From Luteibacter mycovicinus (GTDB taxonomy: Bacteria > Pseudomonadota > Gammaproteobacteria > Xanthomonadales > Rhodanobacteraceae), in contig NZ_JQNL01000001.1 in NCBI RefSeq assembly GCF_000745235.1, positions 1,922,001 through 1,986,000 of the forward strand: a stretch of DNA of 64,000 nt, written 5' to 3'. Numbering within the stretch: the first letter of the stretch is position 1; every line of letters starts with the position of its first letter. The translations under genes were made by a program, and so were the position numbers. The notes beneath the pieces were generated by a model. That model was not told the DNA's origin and did no database searches. It was given only the letters and a program-made list of their open reading frames with translations. Positions 37,115 through 49,746 of this stretch are shown piece after piece.

Positions 37115-38710
37115 ATGGATCGCAAGTTATATGACGCAGTCATCCTTGGCGGTGGCCTGGCCGGACTGTCCCTGGCGCTGCAGCTGAAAGGCGCCTACCC
37201 CGACATGGACATCGTCGTGCTGGAGCGGCAGGCACGACCGCTGCCGGTGGCGGCGCACAAGGTCGGCGAGTCGACGGTGGAAATCGCCGCCCACTACTTC
37301 ACGCATACGCTGGGCCTGCGCGAACACTTCGAGACGGAGCACATCCGCAAGTTCGGCTTCCGGTTCTTTTTCTCGGAAGGTCGCGACGACCTCGCCGACG
37401 TTCTTGAACTGGGGGTCAGCGCTGTGTTGCCGACGCCGAGCTACCAGATCGATCGCGGCATTCTGGAAACCTTCCTCGGCGAGGAAGCGGTACGCCGCGG
37501 CATCGATTTCCGCGAGGGCGCCACCGTCCGTGGCTTTGACATCGGCAAGGGTGACGACAGCCACACGGTTCGCTTCAGCCAGTCCGGCAGTGACCACGAG
37601 CTGCAGGCACGCTGGCTGCTCGACGCATCGGGGCGTGCGGGCATGATACGGCGCAAACTCGATCTCACCCGCGACAACGGCCACCACGCCAACGCGGTGT
37701 GGTTCCGTATCGACGATCGCCTGGAGATCGACGGCTGGTGCGATGACGCCGAATGGAAGGACCGCGTGCATCCGCCGGAGCGCTGGCGTTCCACCAATCA
37801 TCTGGTCGGCCCGGGCTACTGGCTGTGGCTGATTCCCTTGTCGTCGGGGGCGCATTCGGTCGGTATCGTGGCCGACGCCAAGATGCATCCCCTGGATGGC
37901 ATGCGCGATTTCGAGAAGGCGCTGGCGTGGATCCATGAGCACCAGCCCGTGGTCGCGCGCGAGATCGAAAAGCGCCGCGACAAGTTGCTGGACTTCGCCT
38001 TCTTCCGGCATTTCTCCTATGGCTGCTCGCGGATGTTTTCGTCGGACCGCTGGGCACTCACCGGCGAAGCGGGCGCGTTTCTCGATCCGTTCTATTCGCC
38101 CGGCAGCGACTTCATCGCCATCTCCAACACGTACATCACCGAACTGATCGGTGTGGACCGGCGCGGCGAACCGCTGGCGCCGCACGCGCGTGCCTACGAG
38201 CGGCTGTTCTTCTCGTTCTACGAGAATACGCTGCACATGTACCGCGGCCAGTACAACCTGTTCGGCGATCCCGAAGTACTGTCGATCAAGGTGATCTGGG
38301 ATTACGCCTATTACTGGGGTGTGCTCTGCCAGATCATGTTCCAGGAGCGACTGGCCGACACGCACTTCATCGGGCGCCTGGCGCCGGAGCTGCTCGCCGC
38401 GGCCGACCTCAACAAGGAGATGCAGGTCTTCTTCCAGCGCTGGCACGCCGTGTCCGCGCGCCGTAACCCGAAGATGATGCTGGATCAGCGCGACCTCACC
38501 TGGTTCGCCGACATGAATGCCACGTTGCACGATTCGCTCAACGAAAAAGCGCTCGGCGATCGCATCCGCGCCAACGTGCACATGATGCGGCTGCTCGCGG
38601 CCCACGTGGTCGAGCGTGCGGCGGCGGATCATCCGTCATTGATCGAAGGTGCGGAGCATCTGGTGGATGTCGAGGGCGCGCGGACGACGCTGTTCGCTCA
38701 GGTGGCGTGA
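37115..38710 (+). CDS. FAD-dependent oxidoreductase, tryptophan-halogenase-like
   Basis: A 531-residue flavoprotein. FAD motif GGGLAGLSLALQL is at residue 11, KVGESTVEIAAHYF at about 50, the second FAD motif LTGEAGAFLDPFYSPGSDF at about 310. The stretch GPGYWLWLIPL resembles, but does not match exactly, the GWxWxIP signature of flavin-dependent halogenases. Xanthomonadins are brominated aryl polyenes, so a halogenase or polyene desaturase role are both possible. ATG 37115 precedes the Rossmann fold. Last plus-strand gene of this arm. Confidence 0.8.
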   Translation: MDRKLYDAVILGGGLAGLSLALQLKGAYPDMDIVVLERQARPLPVAAHKVGESTVEIAAHYFTHTLGLREHFETEHIRKFGFRFFFSEGRDDLADVLELGVSAVLPTPSYQIDRGILETFLGEEAVRRGIDFREGATVRGFDIGKGDDSHTVRFSQSGSDHELQARWLLDASGRAGMIRRKLDLTRDNGHHANAVWFRIDDRLEIDGWCDDAEWKDRVHPPERWRSTNHLVGPGYWLWLIPLSSGAHSVGIVADAKMHPLDGMRDFEKALAWIHEHQPVVAREIEKRRDKLLDFAFFRHFSYGCSRMFSSDRWALTGEAGAFLDPFYSPGSDFIAISNTYITELIGVDRRGEPLAPHARAYERLFFSFYENTLHMYRGQYNLFGDPEVLSIKVIWDYAYYWGVLCQIMFQERLADTHFIGRLAPELLAAADLNKEMQVFFQRWHAVSARRNPKMMLDQRDLTWFADMNATLHDSLNEKALGDRIRANVHMMRLLAAHVVERAAADHPSLIEGAEHLVDVEGARTTLFAQVA

Positions 38711-38755
38711 GTCGCGCGATCTGAGACGCCGCGGATCGACACTACGGCGGTCGGT

Positions 38756-38809
38756 CCGGAGGGGCCGGTCAGGCTCCTCATCAGTCACCCTTTCGCGCTG
38801 CCCCTCCGG
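38756..38809. repeat. Inverted repeat between convergent arms of the polyene locus
   Basis: CCGGAGGGGC (38756-38765) and GCCCCTCCGG (38800-38809) are perfect 10-bp arms with a 34-nt loop, in the 108-bp gap where the two polyene operons converge. No U-tract follows on either strand, so it may be a bidirectional but rho-assisted terminator. Confidence 0.5.
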
Positions 38810-38818
38810 CCCGGCGAA

Positions 38819-39265
38819 TCAACCCGCCGGGTGAATGACCGCGGCCCGACCCGAGGCGATCTCGACGCCATCGTGCGCGATACGAAAACTGTACTGGGCA
38901 CCGGACGTATCGGCCATCAGGCACTCCGCGTGCACGTCGAGGCGTCCTTCCAGCGTGTCGATCCGTTCGACCGCCAGCTTCACCCCTCGCAGGCTGACCA
39001 GCATCCCCGGACGGGGCTCGGTGTCCCCGCGTTCCTTCGCCAACAAGGCGCCATGCACCGCCATCGCCTGTGCGCCATATTCGGCCAGATGCAACGCGTG
39101 CAGGCCGTGGGGGCCGCGCAGCGGATGCGTCGGCAGTACATGGCTCGTGCTGAACGCATGGAGGGCGGATGCGTCAAAGGCGACCACGCCGTCGAGCAGG
39201 CACATATCGCCCGCATGCGGAATCAGGTCGATGAACTCGTGTCTGGACAGCAGGGACACGGTCAT
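38819..39265 (-). CDS. Hotdog-fold 3-hydroxyacyl-ACP dehydratase, aryl-polyene type
   Basis: A 148-residue hotdog protein (LSRHEFIDLIPHAGDMCLLDGVV at the start, LHLAEYGAQAMAVHGAL in the central helix). The pattern LIPHAGDM-LLD resembles the ApeP-like dehydratases of aryl-polyene clusters, which remove water from 3-hydroxyacyl-ACP to make the double bonds. The start overlaps the acyltransferase stop by 4 nt (ATGA). It is the last gene of the minus-strand arm ACP-dehydratase-acyltransferase-dehydratase. Confidence 0.78.
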   Translation of the reverse strand: MTVSLLSRHEFIDLIPHAGDMCLLDGVVAFDASALHAFSTSHVLPTHPLRGPHGLHALHLAEYGAQAMAVHGALLAKERGDTEPRPGMLVSLRGVKLAVERIDTLEGRLDVHAECLMADTSGAQYSFRIAHDGVEIASGRAAVIHPAG

Positions 39266-40218
39266 CCGCCGTGGGCATCGGAGTGCCCGGAGAGAGCGAC
39301 GGCGGCGGCTGGCTCCTCTACGGACTCCATCTCCTGCCAGAAGTCGTAGAAGTTGAACCAGTTGAACGGATAGGCGCGGGCGTAGTGCTCGACGCGCTGG
39401 GCGTAGCGCGCCACGACCGCATCGAGGACGGCGGCGCGTTCCGTACGAGGCACGTCGATGCCTTCGGAGAAGGCCTCGAAGATCAACCGGTAGCGGTTGC
39501 CGCCCAGATAGATACCCATGCAGACCACCACCGGAACCTTGAGCACGGCGGCGAGCTGCCACGGCCCCGTGGGAAACGGCGCAGGCTTGCCGAGGAACGG
39601 CACCATGCGCGTCGCTTCACCGCGATGCCCGCGGTCGGCCAACAGCGCGAGCATGCCGCCCTGCTCCGCGGCTTCGGCCATTGCGAGCGCGATGGATGCG
39701 CCTCCCAGCGCCGCGTCGATCACCGCGGCGCCGACATCGGGCGCGAGCGCCTCGAGCACGGCGGTCAGCGCCGGTGTCTTCTGCTTGTCCAGCACGACGC
39801 GCAGCGGCACATCGGGACGGCGTCCGCCAAGCGCGCGCAATGCTTCGAAGCTACCCTGATGGGAGCCGATCAGGAGAACACCGCGTCCCGCATTCAGGTG
39901 TCGGTCGAGTTCCGGCAGGCCCTCCACCTCGACCTCGAAGTCGCGCTCGCCACGGGCCAGAAAAAACAGCCGGTCAAGCAGCGTCGCGGCGAACATGTGG
40001 ATATGGTGAAACACGTCATATGCGGTCACCGGCCGGTCGAGCACGCGCGACAGATAGGTGCGCGAGGCCGCGCGTTCGTCGGCGCGACGCAGGAAGAAAT
40101 ACAGCGCGATGGGATAAAGCAGCAGGCGCGCGACGCCCCGTCCGAGGCGCAGGGCGATCGTTCGGATCAGCCAGATCGCAAAGCGCCCGCCGCCTTCCCG
40201 TTGTTTCCAGTGACTCAT
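39262..40218 (-). CDS. Lipid A biosynthesis-type acyltransferase (LpxL/HtrB family)
   Basis: A 318-residue acyltransferase: an N-terminal membrane-near helix (RTIALRLGRGVARLLLYPI), the H-x4-D/E catalytic motif in GSHQGSFEALRAL, and LLADRGHRG followed by VPFLGKPAPFPTGPWQLA. In polyene loci this enzyme is thought to transfer the polyene or a fatty acid onto a lipid anchor in the outer membrane. It overlaps the neighbouring genes by 4 nt on both sides, so it is translationally coupled within the ACP operon. Confidence 0.83.
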   Translation of the reverse strand: MSHWKQREGGGRFAIWLIRTIALRLGRGVARLLLYPIALYFFLRRADERAASRTYLSRVLDRPVTAYDVFHHIHMFAATLLDRLFFLARGERDFEVEVEGLPELDRHLNAGRGVLLIGSHQGSFEALRALGGRRPDVPLRVVLDKQKTPALTAVLEALAPDVGAAVIDAALGGASIALAMAEAAEQGGMLALLADRGHRGEATRMVPFLGKPAPFPTGPWQLAAVLKVPVVVCMGIYLGGNRYRLIFEAFSEGIDVPRTERAAVLDAVVARYAQRVEHYARAYPFNWFNFYDFWQEMESVEEPAAAVALSGHSDAHGG

Positions 40219-40535
40219 GCCCGGCCCTCGAGCGTGCCGCGGACCAGGGTGTCGGAGCCGCGGCGAACGGTGAAACGCACCCGCGCGGCATCCAGCCCGG
40301 TCAGCTCGACCTCGGCATTCTCATCGGGAAGCAGCGGCAGCAGGAACTTCGCGTCGATCACCTGGCCCACGCCGACACCGCGCCACGCGCGCAACGCGTC
40401 GGCCGCGGCTTCGAGCAGCAGGACGCCGGCAACGATGGGGCGACCGGGAAAATGTCCGGCGAAACTCGGGTGCGCCGCGTCGAAACGCAGCGGGCGCACG
40501 AACGATGCGATGTCGGCTGGATCGGTCATGGGCAT
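40215..40535 (-). CDS. FabZ/ApeI-like hotdog dehydratase
   Basis: About 106 residues from ATG 40535 (MPMTDPADIA); ATG 40529 is nearly as good and the ribosome binding site does not decide. The motif HPSFAGHFPGRPIVAGVLLLEAA is the FabA/FabZ-type active-site loop and helix. Its size matches the small second dehydratase of aryl-polyene clusters. It lies between the ACP gene (61 bp upstream) and the acyltransferase gene (4-nt overlap). Confidence 0.78.
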   Translation of the reverse strand: MPMTDPADIASFVRPLRFDAAHPSFAGHFPGRPIVAGVLLLEAAADALRAWRGVGVGQVIDAKFLLPLLPDENAEVELTGLDAARVRFTVRRGSDTLVRGTLEGRA

Positions 40536-40596
40536 CTCAGGCTCACGGTCGGGGCGAAGCAAAGCACGCTCCGGGCGAGTGGTGCCTGAACGACGA

Positions 40597-40869
40597 TCAG
40601 GCCGCAGCGCGGTGCTGTTCGATGTGCTCGGACAGCGTGCGGAGGCTGGTGAAGATGGTCCGGTTGTCCGGATTGTCGGACTTCAGCTGGAAGCCATAGC
40701 GCTTGGACACCGCCAGGGCGATTTCGAGGGCGTCGATGGAATCCAGGCCCAGGTCGCCGCCGAACAGGGGCGCTTCCGGGTCGATGTCGGCCGGCTGCAC
40801 CGACTCGAGGTTGAGGCTCGTGACGATCAGTTCGGCGAGTTCGTGCTGTGCTGCGGTTTGCGTTGCCAT
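40597..40869 (-). CDS. Acyl carrier protein (aryl-polyene locus)
   Basis: A 90-residue ACP. The 4'-phosphopantetheine attachment serine sits in DLGLDSIDALEIALAV, a full match to the DSL/DSI motif, preceded by an acidic helix as usual. It would carry the growing aryl polyene chain. ATG 40867-40869 (MATQTAAQHELAEL) begins the first ACP helix; a longer in-frame frame runs through the chorismatase promoter and is not supported. First gene of the minus-strand polyene arm. Confidence 0.87.
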   Translation of the reverse strand: MATQTAAQHELAELIVTSLNLESVQPADIDPEAPLFGGDLGLDSIDALEIALAVSKRYGFQLKSDNPDNRTIFTSLRTLSEHIEQHRAAA

Positions 40870-41013
40870 TGTGTTTCCAGGTCCTGGATTTCCTGCCTCC
40901 CCCCGGATGGCAGCGGTCGCGGAGTTTATCACAGGGCCCCCGGGCAAGCCCCTGCGGCCACTCAGCTTCGTGAAGAATCGACCGTTCACGTTTCTCGCCG
41001 ACGGCGTGACGAT

Positions 41014-42033
41014 ATGATGCCCCGAACGCGTTCTATGGACTACCTGATGCCCCACGGCAATGAAATGCGGGAGCGCACGGCGCTCACCGCCCACCCTTCC
41101 CCGCTGGTGCGTTACCGCGACGGCTCCGCTTCGCCGGGTCCGCGGACGCTGGCCCTTTTCGGCTTTGGCTCGACACCTCGTGACATCGACGATCCGCGCT
41201 GGCTGCGGGTCGTCCTCGATCCGCTGGGCGACGCGCCGCTGGAAGCGTGGGAAGTGGATGCCACGGTCGAGGCGGGCCGCCAGGGCGATCTGCGCTGGTC
41301 GCGCGGAGGCGGCTGGCTCTACGCCGCCGTCGAATGCCACGAGGACGACCATGGCGGACCCGAAGGCGCGGCCGTGCATGCGTATGGTTTGCTCTCGCGA
41401 TTCGTCGAGGCCGCCGAAGAACGGCACGTGCAGCGCATCTGGAATTACCTCGGCGCGATCAACGAGGGCTCGGGCGACGACGAACGCTACAAGCACTTCT
41501 GCACGGGGCGTATCCGCGGCATGGGCGACGTGTTCGCGCAGGGCTTTCCGGCTGCCTCGGCGATCGGACATCACGGCGATCCCGGGCTGTTGCAGGTGTA
41601 TCTGCTCGCGACCGACCGGCCCGGCACCCGCGTGGAAAACCCGCGTCAGGTCAGTGCCTGGCAGTATCCGCGTCAGTACGGGCGCACGCCCCCGAGCTTT
41701 GCGCGCGCCACCCTGCTGCCGGCGGGCGATGTACTGGCGATTTCAGGCACCGCCGCGGTCGTGGGTCACGCCTCCGCGCACGCCGGGGATCTCGAAGCTC
41801 AGCTGGCGGAAACGCTGCGGAATCTCGATGCCCTGCTCGAATCCGGCGGCATGCCCGCCGGCCTCGATGGCGGGGCGCCGCTGAAGGTGTACGTGCGGCA
41901 TCCCGAGGATGAAGCCGCGGTGCGGGCCTTCGCGGCAAAGCGCTTCCCCTCCGCCCCCTTGCTGCTTGTGCACGGCGATATCTGCCGGGCGGAGTTGCTG
42001 GTGGAGATCGATGGATGGCGCTACCGGGGCTGA
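41014..42033 (+). CDS. xanB2: Chorismatase / 3-hydroxybenzoate synthase (XanB2-like)
   Basis: A 339-residue chorismatase of the FkbO/Hyg5/XanB2 family: LALFGFGSTPRDI, VQRIWNYLGAINEGSGDDERYKHFCTGR (the conserved catalytic block), and a C-terminal YjgF-like region ending LLVHGDICRAELLVEIDG with a conserved Glu. XanB2 converts chorismate to 3- and 4-hydroxybenzoate; 3-hydroxybenzoate primes the xanthomonadin head group and 4-hydroxybenzoate feeds coenzyme Q. ATG 41014 is the longest start; ATG 41035 (MDYLMPHG) is an alternative. Divergent from the ACP gene with 144 bp between. Confidence 0.87.
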   Translation: MMPRTRSMDYLMPHGNEMRERTALTAHPSPLVRYRDGSASPGPRTLALFGFGSTPRDIDDPRWLRVVLDPLGDAPLEAWEVDATVEAGRQGDLRWSRGGGWLYAAVECHEDDHGGPEGAAVHAYGLLSRFVEAAEERHVQRIWNYLGAINEGSGDDERYKHFCTGRIRGMGDVFAQGFPAASAIGHHGDPGLLQVYLLATDRPGTRVENPRQVSAWQYPRQYGRTPPSFARATLLPAGDVLAISGTAAVVGHASAHAGDLEAQLAETLRNLDALLESGGMPAGLDGGAPLKVYVRHPEDEAAVRAFAAKRFPSAPLLLVHGDICRAELLVEIDGWRYRG

Positions 42034-42038
42034 TAGGC

Positions 42039-43418
42039 TTACGGCTTCCTGACGGGCCGCACCCAACCCTCGATCGCCGTCTGCCGTGCACGCGAGATCG
42101 TCAGCGTATCGGCCGGTGCGTCCTTGGTGATCACCGAGCCCGCACCGATCGTCGAACCGGCGCGCAGGGTCACCGGCGCAACGAGCGAGCTGTTTGATCC
42201 CACGAACACCCGGTCTTCGATCGTGGTACGACTCTTGTTTACGCCGTCGTAATTGCAGGTGATCGTGCCCGCACCGATGTTGACCTTGCTGCCGATCACG
42301 GTGTCGCCCAGGTAGCTGAGGTGATTGGCCTTCGATCCCTCCGCGATCACGGCGTTCTTCGTCTCGACGAAGTTTCCGATATGCACGCCGGCCGCCAGGT
42401 CGGTCCCCGGGCGCAAGCGGGCGAACGGACCGATCGTGCAAGGCCCGTGGGTGACCACGCCATCCAGGTCGCAATGCGCGAGCACGACGGTGCCGGCAGC
42501 CAGCGTCGCGTTGCGCACGCGCGTAAACGGACCGATGCGCACGTCGTCGCCGAGCACGACCTCGCCTTCGAAGATCACATTGACGTCGACCTCGACGTCG
42601 CGTCCCGCGCTCACGCTGCCACGCACGTCCAGCCGCGCCGGATCGGCGAGACGGACACCCGCGAGTGCCAGCTCGCGCGCGGCGCGTTCCCGGTACAGCG
42701 TCTCGAGACCGGCCAGCTGCCACGGGTCGTTCGCGCCTGACGCTTCGACCGGATCGCAATCGACGCAGGCGGCGGGCGCTCCTTCGGCCGCGGCCATTTC
42801 AAAGACGTCGGTGAGGTAGTACTCGCCTTGCGCGTTGCTGTTGCCCAGCGCACGCGTCCAGGCGAGAAGGCGTGCCGCATCGCCGGCGACGATACCCGTG
42901 TTGACGAGGTCCACCGCGCGCTGTTCGGCGTTGGCATCCTTTTCTTCGACGATGTGACGGACCTTGCCGGCCGCATCGAGCACGACGCGCCCGTAACCCT
43001 TCGGATCCGCGAGGCGCGTCGCCAGCATGGCGAGACCCTCGCCGGTGCCGACCAGCACCCCCAGCGTTTCGGCGCGGATGAGAGGAACGTCGCCATAGAG
43101 GATGAGGACGCGCCCATCGAGCTTGCCATCCGCCTCCAGGGCCTCGAGCGCCGTGCGCACGGCATGTCCGGTACCCAGACGCTCGCGCTGCTCGATCCAG
43201 CCCAGCGAGCCATCGGCGGCGAACGCATCGCGCACCTGCTGCCCGTTATGTCCGTAGACGACGTGCACGCCAGCGGGATTCAGCGCACGCGCGGAACCGA
43301 TCACGTGCGACAGCAGGGGCCGCCCGGCCAACGGCATCAGCACCTTGGCGGATGCGGACTTCATCCGCTTGCCTTCGCCCGCGGCGAGGATCAGGACGTG
43401 AAGGGGCGTAGCGGTCAT
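42039..43418 (-). CDS. glmU: Bifunctional GlmU (N-acetylglucosamine-1-phosphate uridyltransferase / glucosamine-1-phosphate acetyltransferase)
   Basis: A 459-residue enzyme making UDP-GlcNAc for peptidoglycan and lipopolysaccharide. The N-terminal pyrophosphorylase carries [19 protein letters not shown]; the C-terminal left-handed beta helix shows hexapeptide repeats and the acetyltransfer residues around [11 protein letters not shown] and [17 protein letters not shown] 43418 ([10 protein letters not shown]) is the family start; a longer frame upstream is non-homologous. Convergent with the chorismatase gene (5-bp gap). Confidence 0.95.
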   Translation of the reverse strand: MTATPLHVLILAAGEGKRMKSASAKVLMPLAGRPLLSHVIGSARALNPAGVHVVYGHNGQQVRDAFAADGSLGWIEQRERLGTGHAVRTALEALEADGKLDGRVLILYGDVPLIRAETLGVLVGTGEGLAMLATRLADPKGYGRVVLDAAGKVRHIVEEKDANAEQRAVDLVNTGIVAGDAARLLAWTRALGNSNAQGEYYLTDVFEMAAAEGAPAACVDCDPVEASGANDPWQLAGLETLYRERAARELALAGVRLADPARLDVRGSVSAGRDVEVDVNVIFEGEVVLGDDVRIGPFTRVRNATLAAGTVVLAHCDLDGVVTHGPCTIGPFARLRPGTDLAAGVHIGNFVETKNAVIAEGSKANHLSYLGDTVIGSKVNIGAGTITCNYDGVNKSRTTIEDRVFVGSNSSLVAPVTLRAGSTIGAGSVITKDAPADTLTISRARQTAIEGWVRPVRKP

Positions 43419-43485
43419 GGGCTCTCGTACCTGCCTGGAAGTGAGGGCCGCACTGTCGCGCGTTTGGCCGGCGCTGCCAAGTCGG

Positions 43486-44562
43486 CTACTCGTCGTCCTT
43501 CCGTTTGCTGAGGTTTTCGAGGTTCGGCTTATAGGCCTCGACGAAGGCATTGCGCAGGATGCCGATGATGGCGTCCGACGTGGAAACACTCTTGTCGTCG
43601 ATGTTGCCGGATATCGCCACACGCGTCGCGAACTGGTCCTTGGACTGGTTCTTGAACAGCTTGGCCACGCCCTCGGCCGCCGCTTCGTAGACGATCTTCA
43701 GCGGACCCTTCTTGTCTTCCTCCACGTCCTGCTTCCAGCTGAAGATCTTCAGTCCGTGGAAGAGTGGCTTGGCGTAGCCACTGAGCTTGCGATCCTTGGC
43801 CTGGAGCTCCATGACGAAGTCGCCTTCGCCGCCCGCGAAATCGAGGCCGGAATACGCGCGCGCGAGATCGTTGGCCTTGACCAGCTTGATGTCGTGGACG
43901 GTGATCGAATAATGGAAGTCGCCGAGGCGTTCCACCGGATCGATGTCGGCATGGGTTTCGAGCGGCGCGTCGCCCAGCACCTTGGCCGTCGCGTGCATAT
44001 GGGCGACCCGGTCGCCGCCTTCGCGCTGGACGTTGGTGAGGTTGGTCACCGTGCCGTTGACGTCGGTCATCTTCAGATCGACCTTCGGGCTGGACACGAA
44101 GTTGTTGAAGGTGATCGTGCCATTCATGACATTGATTTCGTCGAACCGGAACGGCGCCAGGGCACGCAGCTGCTCGCGCCAGTCCACGCCCTTACCCGTC
44201 TGCTTGTCGCCCTCCGACTTGCCGTCCACGAAGTTGACGACGGGATCGTAGAAATCGATCTTGCCGCGGAAGTGACCTTTCACCAGCGCGCGCCAGGTCA
44301 GCGAAATGTCCGCGCGCGTGGTCTTGAACAGCGGGACCGGCACCTTGCCGTCGACCTTGGTGACCGACATCTGGTCGATCGAGTACGACCCGCGCCACAG
44401 ATGGATGTCGATGTCGGCAATCCGTCCGGCGTAGGCGCCCATGTGAGCCAGGCGACCGTTGAGGTAGTTGAGCACGACATACGGCAGCGCGACGCGGGCC
44501 GCGATGAGCACGACGGCGACGATCCCCAGGATCCAGAAGCTTCGGCGGTAGCGGGTGCGCAT
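43486..44562 (-). CDS. DUF748/AsmA-like membrane-anchored periplasmic protein
   Basis: A 358-residue protein with one N-terminal signal-anchor ([21 protein letters not shown]) and a long beta-rich periplasmic part typical of AsmA/DUF748 proteins ([41 protein letters not shown]). These proteins form repeating beta-groove bridges linked to lipid transport between membranes; this short member has no assigned role. It lies downstream of the ATP synthase operon but behind that operon's terminator. Confidence 0.75.
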   Translation of the reverse strand: MRTRYRRSFWILGIVAVVLIAARVALPYVVLNYLNGRLAHMGAYAGRIADIDIHLWRGSYSIDQMSVTKVDGKVPVPLFKTTRADISLTWRALVKGHFRGKIDFYDPVVNFVDGKSEGDKQTGKGVDWREQLRALAPFRFDEINVMNGTITFNNFVSSPKVDLKMTDVNGTVTNLTNVQREGGDRVAHMHATAKVLGDAPLETHADIDPVERLGDFHYSITVHDIKLVKANDLARAYSGLDFAGGEGDFVMELQAKDRKLSGYAKPLFHGLKIFSWKQDVEEDKKGPLKIVYEAAAEGVAKLFKNQSKDQFATRVAISGNIDDKSVSTSDAIIGILRNAFVEAYKPNLENLSKRKDDE

Positions 44563-44627
44563 GAGACTTTCACCTTGAAACGACAGCCCAGTGTTGCGCC
44601 GCGGCAGTCATTTCCGGATGAAGAAGC

Positions 44628-44653
44628 AAAAAAACCCCTCCGGAGAGGGGTTT
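44628..44653 (-). terminator. Rho-independent terminator of the ATP synthase operon
   Basis: Arms AAACCCCTC (44632-44640) and GAGGGGTTT (44645-44653) with a 4-nt loop; on the minus strand the stem is followed by an uninterrupted T run (44628-44634). It is 20 bp after the atpC stop. Confidence 0.85.
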
Positions 44654-44672
44654 ATCGGCGATACGGTGTCGC

Positions 44673-45098
44673 TCAGTGCTTCAGCGTCTTGCGCATGCGC
44701 TCGAGTGCCTGGAGCTGCGCCAGCGCCTCGGCCAGCTTGGCCTGGGCTTCGGCGACGTCCATCTCGGGGCCACGGTTGGACAGCGCGGCCTCGGCTTCTT
44801 CCTTCGCCTTCAGGGCCGCCGCCTCGTCGAGGTCGGCCGCGCGGGCGGCCGTGTCGGCGAGGATCGTCACGACCTGCGGCTGCACCTCGAGGATGCCGCC
44901 GGAGACATAGAACTGCTGGCGATCGCCGTTGGTGCCGACCACGTCCACGTGGCCCGGCTTCAGGCGGGTGATCAGCGGCGCGTGACGCGGCGCGATACCC
45001 AGCTCGCCAAGCTCACCGGTGGCGACCACGAGCGTGGCTTCGCCGGAGTAGATCTCGGCTTCGGCGCTGACGATGTCGACGCGGATGGTGTGGGTCAT
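44673..45098 (-). CDS. atpC: ATP synthase F1 subunit epsilon
   Basis: A 141-residue epsilon subunit: N-terminal beta sandwich ([40 protein letters not shown]) and a C-terminal helical hairpin ([19 protein letters not shown]...[12 protein letters not shown]) that regulates ATP hydrolysis. Last gene of the minus-strand atpIBEFHAGDC operon, 42 bp after atpD and 20 bp before a strong terminator. Confidence 0.96.
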   Translation of the reverse strand: MTHTIRVDIVSAEAEIYSGEATLVVATGELGELGIAPRHAPLITRLKPGHVDVVGTNGDRQQFYVSGGILEVQPQVVTILADTAARAADLDEAAALKAKEEAEAALSNRGPEMDVAEAQAKLAEALAQLQALERMRKTLKH

Positions 45099-45140
45099 GG
45101 GCTTGTCTTCCGTTGGTCGGGAATGGGAGGAGAAGGTCGC

Positions 45141-46598
<1,458 letters not shown>

Positions 46599-46629
46599 TC
46601 ACTGCGTCGCCATCGCGTGTAGCTTTCGG

Positions 46630-47538
46630 TCAGACCGCGGCGGCGCCGCCGACGATCTCCGAGATTTCCTGGGTGATCGCGGCCTGACGTGCCTTGTTGT
46701 AGACCAGTGTCAGTTCGCCGATGACCTTGTTCGCGTTGTCCGACGCGGCCTTCATGGCGACCATGCGCGCGGCGTGTTCGCTGGCGAGGTTCTCCAGCGC
46801 GGCCTGATACACCACCGACTCGATGTAACGCGTCATCAGGTGCTCGAGGACCGTGCGCGCATCGGGTTCGTAGATGTAATCCCAGTCGTGGGTCTGCTCG
46901 ACCTTCACGCCCGTGGATGCCTCGCCTTCGGCGTCCTCGAGTTCCTTCGCCACCAGCGTGAGCGGCAGCAGGGCCTCGATGGTCGGCTTCTGCACGATCG
47001 TGTTAACGAAGTCGTTGTAGACCAGGAAAACGCGATCGAGCTTGTTGTCGCCGTAGGCGTCGAGCACGACCTTGATCACGCCGATCAGGTCTTCCAGCTT
47101 CGGTTTTTCGCCGAGGTGCGTGGCCGAACCGATCAGGTTGACGCCCTTGATGCGACGGAAGAACTGCACGGCCTTCTGGCCGACGGCGACGACGTCGATC
47201 TCGGCACCCTTCTCCTGCCACTCGCGGATGCTGGTCAGCGTGCGACGGAACAGGTTCGAGTTGAGACCGCCCGCGAGGCCGCGATCGGTCGACACCACGA
47301 TGAAGCCCACGCGCGCGACGTTCTGACGCTCGGTGAGGTACGGATGGGTGAAGTCCGTGCTGGCCTGGGCGACGTGCGCGATGACCTTGCGCATCAGACG
47401 CGCGTAAGGACGCGACGCCTTCATCAGGTCCTGCGCCTTGCGGATCTTCGACGCCGAGACCATTTCGAGCGCACGCGTCACCTTGCGCATGTTCTGCGTG
47501 CTCTTGATCTTGGTTTTGATTTCGCGGCCGCTAGCCAT
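46630..47538 (-). CDS. atpG: ATP synthase F1 subunit gamma
   Basis: A 302-residue central-stalk subunit. N-terminal coiled coil [20 protein letters not shown] and C-terminal coiled coil [20 protein letters not shown] form the rotor shaft. It is somewhat longer than the 287-residue E. coli protein; the extra residues lie in the middle globular domain (around [20 protein letters not shown]), as in other Xanthomonadales. Between atpA and atpD. Confidence 0.96.
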   Translation of the reverse strand: MASGREIKTKIKSTQNMRKVTRALEMVSASKIRKAQDLMKASRPYARLMRKVIAHVAQASTDFTHPYLTERQNVARVGFIVVSTDRGLAGGLNSNLFRRTLTSIREWQEKGAEIDVVAVGQKAVQFFRRIKGVNLIGSATHLGEKPKLEDLIGVIKVVLDAYGDNKLDRVFLVYNDFVNTIVQKPTIEALLPLTLVAKELEDAEGEASTGVKVEQTHDWDYIYEPDARTVLEHLMTRYIESVVYQAALENLASEHAARMVAMKAASDNANKVIGELTLVYNKARQAAITQEISEIVGGAAAV

Positions 47539-47609
47539 GGCTTACTCGTCTGTAAAGGGTGACGCCGGATCACGGGGCGGACGTTGCCGCCGCCCCGCGG
47601 GTCTCGCTA

Positions 47610-49160
<1,551 letters not shown>

Positions 49161-49210
49161 GGTCGGTTCCTTGGGTCGCGCCGCTTTCACGGCACCCGGT
49201 GGTATGAGAA

Positions 49211-49744
49211 TCAGTGCGTCAGCGCGCTGGCCAGCCGCTGCAGGCGGCCTCGCGCGGAACCGTCGATGACCTGCTCGCCCGTGTCGATGACGACACCGCC
49301 AAGCAACGCCGGATCGACGTGCGTATCCAGTTCGATCTCACGCTTGAAGCGGCGCTTCAGCGAAACGCGAAGCTTGTCCGACTCGGCGGCGTCGAGATCC
49401 ATCGCGCTCGTGACCTTGACCAGCAGGGTCGACTCCGACTCACGCTTGTAGTCGTCGTACAGCGAGGCGATTTCCGGCAGGAGCGCCATGCGGCCGTTTT
49501 CCGCGAGCTCCTCGAGGAAGCGGGCGAACGGCGCCTCGGCGGCCATGCCTTGCGGCAGGTGCAGCGCGACCAGCTGGGTCGGCAGCACGCGCGGATCGTT
49601 GCCGAGGCCGGCGACGCGCTGGTCCGCGGCGACGAGCGCCGCGAAGTTCAGCGCCGACGACCAGTCGGCCAGCGAACCCGACGCATGCGCCACTTCGAAG
49701 GCGGCGCGTGCGTAGGGACGGGCGAGGGTGAGCGCCTGGGCCAT
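49211..49744 (-). CDS. atpH: ATP synthase F1 subunit delta
   Basis: A 177-residue delta (OSCP-like) subunit linking F1 to the b-subunit stalk. N-terminal helical domain [21 protein letters not shown]-terminal [20 protein letters not shown] and [20 protein letters not shown] are characteristic. It begins 2 bp after atpF ends, so translation is probably coupled. Confidence 0.96.
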   Translation of the reverse strand: MAQALTLARPYARAAFEVAHASGSLADWSSALNFAALVAADQRVAGLGNDPRVLPTQLVALHLPQGMAAEAPFARFLEELAENGRMALLPEIASLYDDYKRESESTLLVKVTSAMDLDAAESDKLRVSLKRRFKREIELDTHVDPALLGGVVIDTGEQVIDGSARGRLQRLASALTH

Positions 49745-49746
49745 GA

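Noticed and set aside
39271..42033. A 920-codon plus-strand open frame spanning the polyene minus arm and the chorismatase gene
   Set aside because: Only the last third (from 41014) is homologous to a family. The earlier part is the antisense of the dehydratase, acyltransferase and ACP genes, which carry clear motifs; high GC keeps antisense frames open.
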